A stretch of 64,000 nucleotides of DNA from Clostridia bacterium (GTDB lineage Bacteria; Bacillota; Clostridia; Lachnospirales; Lachnospiraceae). Positions 63,088-64,000 of this stretch are shown here, in pieces. The notes under the pieces are model-generated. The model worked only from the letters and a program-made list of their open reading frames with translations. It had not been told where the DNA came from and did no database searches. Where the stretch lies: positions 62,001 to 126,000 of the forward strand of contig CAJTIM010000006.1 of the NCBI GenBank assembly GCA_910576325.1, in the 5' to 3' direction. The position numbers and the translations under genes are program-made. Position 1 is the stretch's first letter, and every line of letters begins with the position of its first letter.

Positions 63088-63095
63088 TTCGACAA
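63088..63095 (-). promoter_or_regulatory. 0A-box-like sequence upstream of the M60 promoter
   Basis: TTGTCGAA on the minus strand matches the Spo0A-binding 0A box (TGTCGAA). Its position just upstream of the -35 suits activation or repression by Spo0A or a relative. A seven-base match is expected several times in 64 kb by chance. Confidence 0.3.
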
Positions 63096-63153
63096 TTTAT
63101 GTAACCCTTATTTCTTCGGGAAAGCTTTTCCGGGCTCAGGTATCCGGCTGCTT

Positions 63154-63933
63154 CTATATAAGGTAATGCAATACGGTCTCTATGAAAGTATCCTCCCCCA
63201 AATGCCGGAACCCCCAGGTATCTCCCAGTTTCCGGCACATATTCCTGTAATTGCCGTTGGGCGTAAGCTTTGCCTCCGACTCATTGTAGCCGCTGACCTC
63301 CTCATCAATCTCTCCCATCAGCTCCCGGGCCGCCGTGTCGCAGTTGTGGGTATAAAGCTGATAAAGGGGAATCCCTTCTCTCTGTGTGTAAGCCTCGATT
63401 TCCTGCCTGATTTTCTCTGTCTCTTCTCCTGATACCTCGTAGAAAGAGACATATAATTCCTCATATGCCTCTCCTGTTTCCGTATAAACTGCCGCTGCCT
63501 GCACAATCTTATCGTACTGCTCTCTTGAAATCTCCCGCCAGAGTATCCTGTCAAAATTACTGCATTCCTCATATTCTCCGGCCGGAAGATCGCCTGTGCG
63601 AAGCAGTTCTTTAACTCCTTCCCTGTCCAAAAGAAATTCCTTCATTTTTCCAACGCCCCTTTTCCCCAGAAGGCATTGAAGCAGATTATACTGCATGCCG
63701 TTGTAGCTGAATATGCGTCCTTCCCCCTGCTCATCCGTAAGCATCAGAGCCGTATGTCCCAGGCCCTTCATACCGTCTACATTGAGAAGATAATAAATCT
63801 CACAAGGCTCGCCCCCGCTTCGGCACTCCCGGTATGCGGCTCCGCTGCGCGTTATCAGCCTGTACGACAGAAAAATCAGAATTACCGGAAGAATTGCCCG
63901 GAGAATCCGCCCGGCTCTTTTACCCTTATCCAT
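63154..63933 (-). CDS. Membrane-anchored protein of unknown function, possible papain-fold (NlpC/P60-like)
   Basis: 259 residues. An N-terminal membrane helix (ILRAILPVILIFLSYRLI) precedes an external domain with GLGHTALMLTDEQGEGRIFSYNG and YTHNCDTAARELMGEI. The order His ... Asn-Cys resembles permuted NlpC/P60- or DUF4105-like folds, which would place H in GHTALM and C in HNCDTA at the active site. Not firmly assigned. Its ATG overlaps the stop of an upstream ORF by 8 nt. Confidence 0.6.
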   Translation of the reverse strand: MDKGKRAGRILRAILPVILIFLSYRLITRSGAAYRECRSGGEPCEIYYLLNVDGMKGLGHTALMLTDEQGEGRIFSYNGMQYNLLQCLLGKRGVGKMKEFLLDREGVKELLRTGDLPAGEYEECSNFDRILWREISREQYDKIVQAAAVYTETGEAYEELYVSFYEVSGEETEKIRQEIEAYTQREGIPLYQLYTHNCDTAARELMGEIDEEVSGYNESEAKLTPNGNYRNMCRKLGDTWGFRHLGEDTFIETVLHYLI

Positions 63934-64000
63934 TCTGCTCCCCTTCTGTGCCCTGGTAGCTGTAGGCCCACAGATTTTTTATCTGATTCATTAATTGATT
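63926..64000 (-). CDS. Possible C-terminal end of a gene cut by the window edge
   Basis: An open minus-strand frame enters from the right edge and reads NQLMNQIKNLWAYSYQGTEG then EQNG and TAA at 63926. Its end overlaps the ATG of the 259-residue gene (ATGGATAA), as in coupled genes, but only 24 codons are visible. The GGGGAG ribosome binding site of the next gene lies inside it. Confidence 0.3.
   Translation of the reverse strand, partial: NQLMNQIKNLWAYSYQGTEGEQNG

Overview
The window looks like chromosome of a gut-type Lachnospiraceae (Bacillota, Clostridia). Four things point there: a complete low-GC Gram-positive S10-spc-alpha ribosomal cluster with zinc-type S14 and a KOW protein between map and infA; stand-alone relatives of the Spo0A DNA-binding domain; a mannose-family PTS for an amino sugar; and very large secreted proteases with dockerin, discoidin and glucan-binding-type repeats. 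No rRNA, tRNA, CRISPR array, insertion sequence or prophage was seen.

Layout. (1) 1-12875, minus: one uninterrupted gene running off the left edge, at least 4291 codons. It encodes a signal peptide, an M6-type zinc protease domain, a transglutaminase-like domain and more than 2,500 residues of glucan/choline-binding-type repeats. (2) 13152-13981, plus: two near-identical small genes for free-standing Spo0A-C-type DNA-binding proteins. Each is preceded by the same inverted repeat and the same leader hairpin; the first inverted repeat lies between the regulator and the giant protease gene. (3) 14115-17030, minus: an MBOAT acyltransferase and a membrane-anchored SGNH-like protein, a probable surface-glycan acylation pair; then a PLP aminotransferase. 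(4) 18627-20599, plus: a zinc dehydrogenase and a sugar isomerase/epimerase. (5) 20688-37334, minus: 32 genes of the S10-spc-alpha cluster. Two good sigma-A promoters, upstream of rpsJ and of rpmJ, and a terminator after infA divide it into two transcription units. (6) 37841-42772: a hypothetical protein and a Na+/proline symporter, a TetR regulator, a methyltransferase, a small membrane-protein gene split by an in-frame TGA, and a DUF2752 protein. (7) 42839-45467: class II fructose-bisphosphate aldolase diverging from a PurF-like protein that lacks the catalytic N-terminal Cys. (8) 45515-54695: a GalNAc/GlcNAc-type amino-sugar locus holding HAD phosphatase, PTS IID-IIC-IIB, AraC regulator, YajC-like protein, PTS IIA, AgaS, NagA and GatZ/KbaZ. 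(9) 54841-64000, minus: a surface module with a lipoprotein, a membrane protein carrying a cohesin-like ectodomain and an Arg-rich tail, an M60 mucinase-like protease with a dockerin, and a membrane-anchored unknown protein.

The non-ribosomal content fits host-glycan use. The M60 protease (and perhaps the M6 giant) would attack glycoproteins at the cell surface, and the PTS/AgaS/NagA/GatZ genes would import and catabolise released amino sugars. The most unusual features are the duplicated Spo0A-C-like regulators with matching operators and leader hairpins, the possible dockerin-cohesin pairing, the TGA at a conserved Trp position, and short structured leaders inside the ribosomal cluster. All family assignments are by eye from translated sequence; no database search was run.
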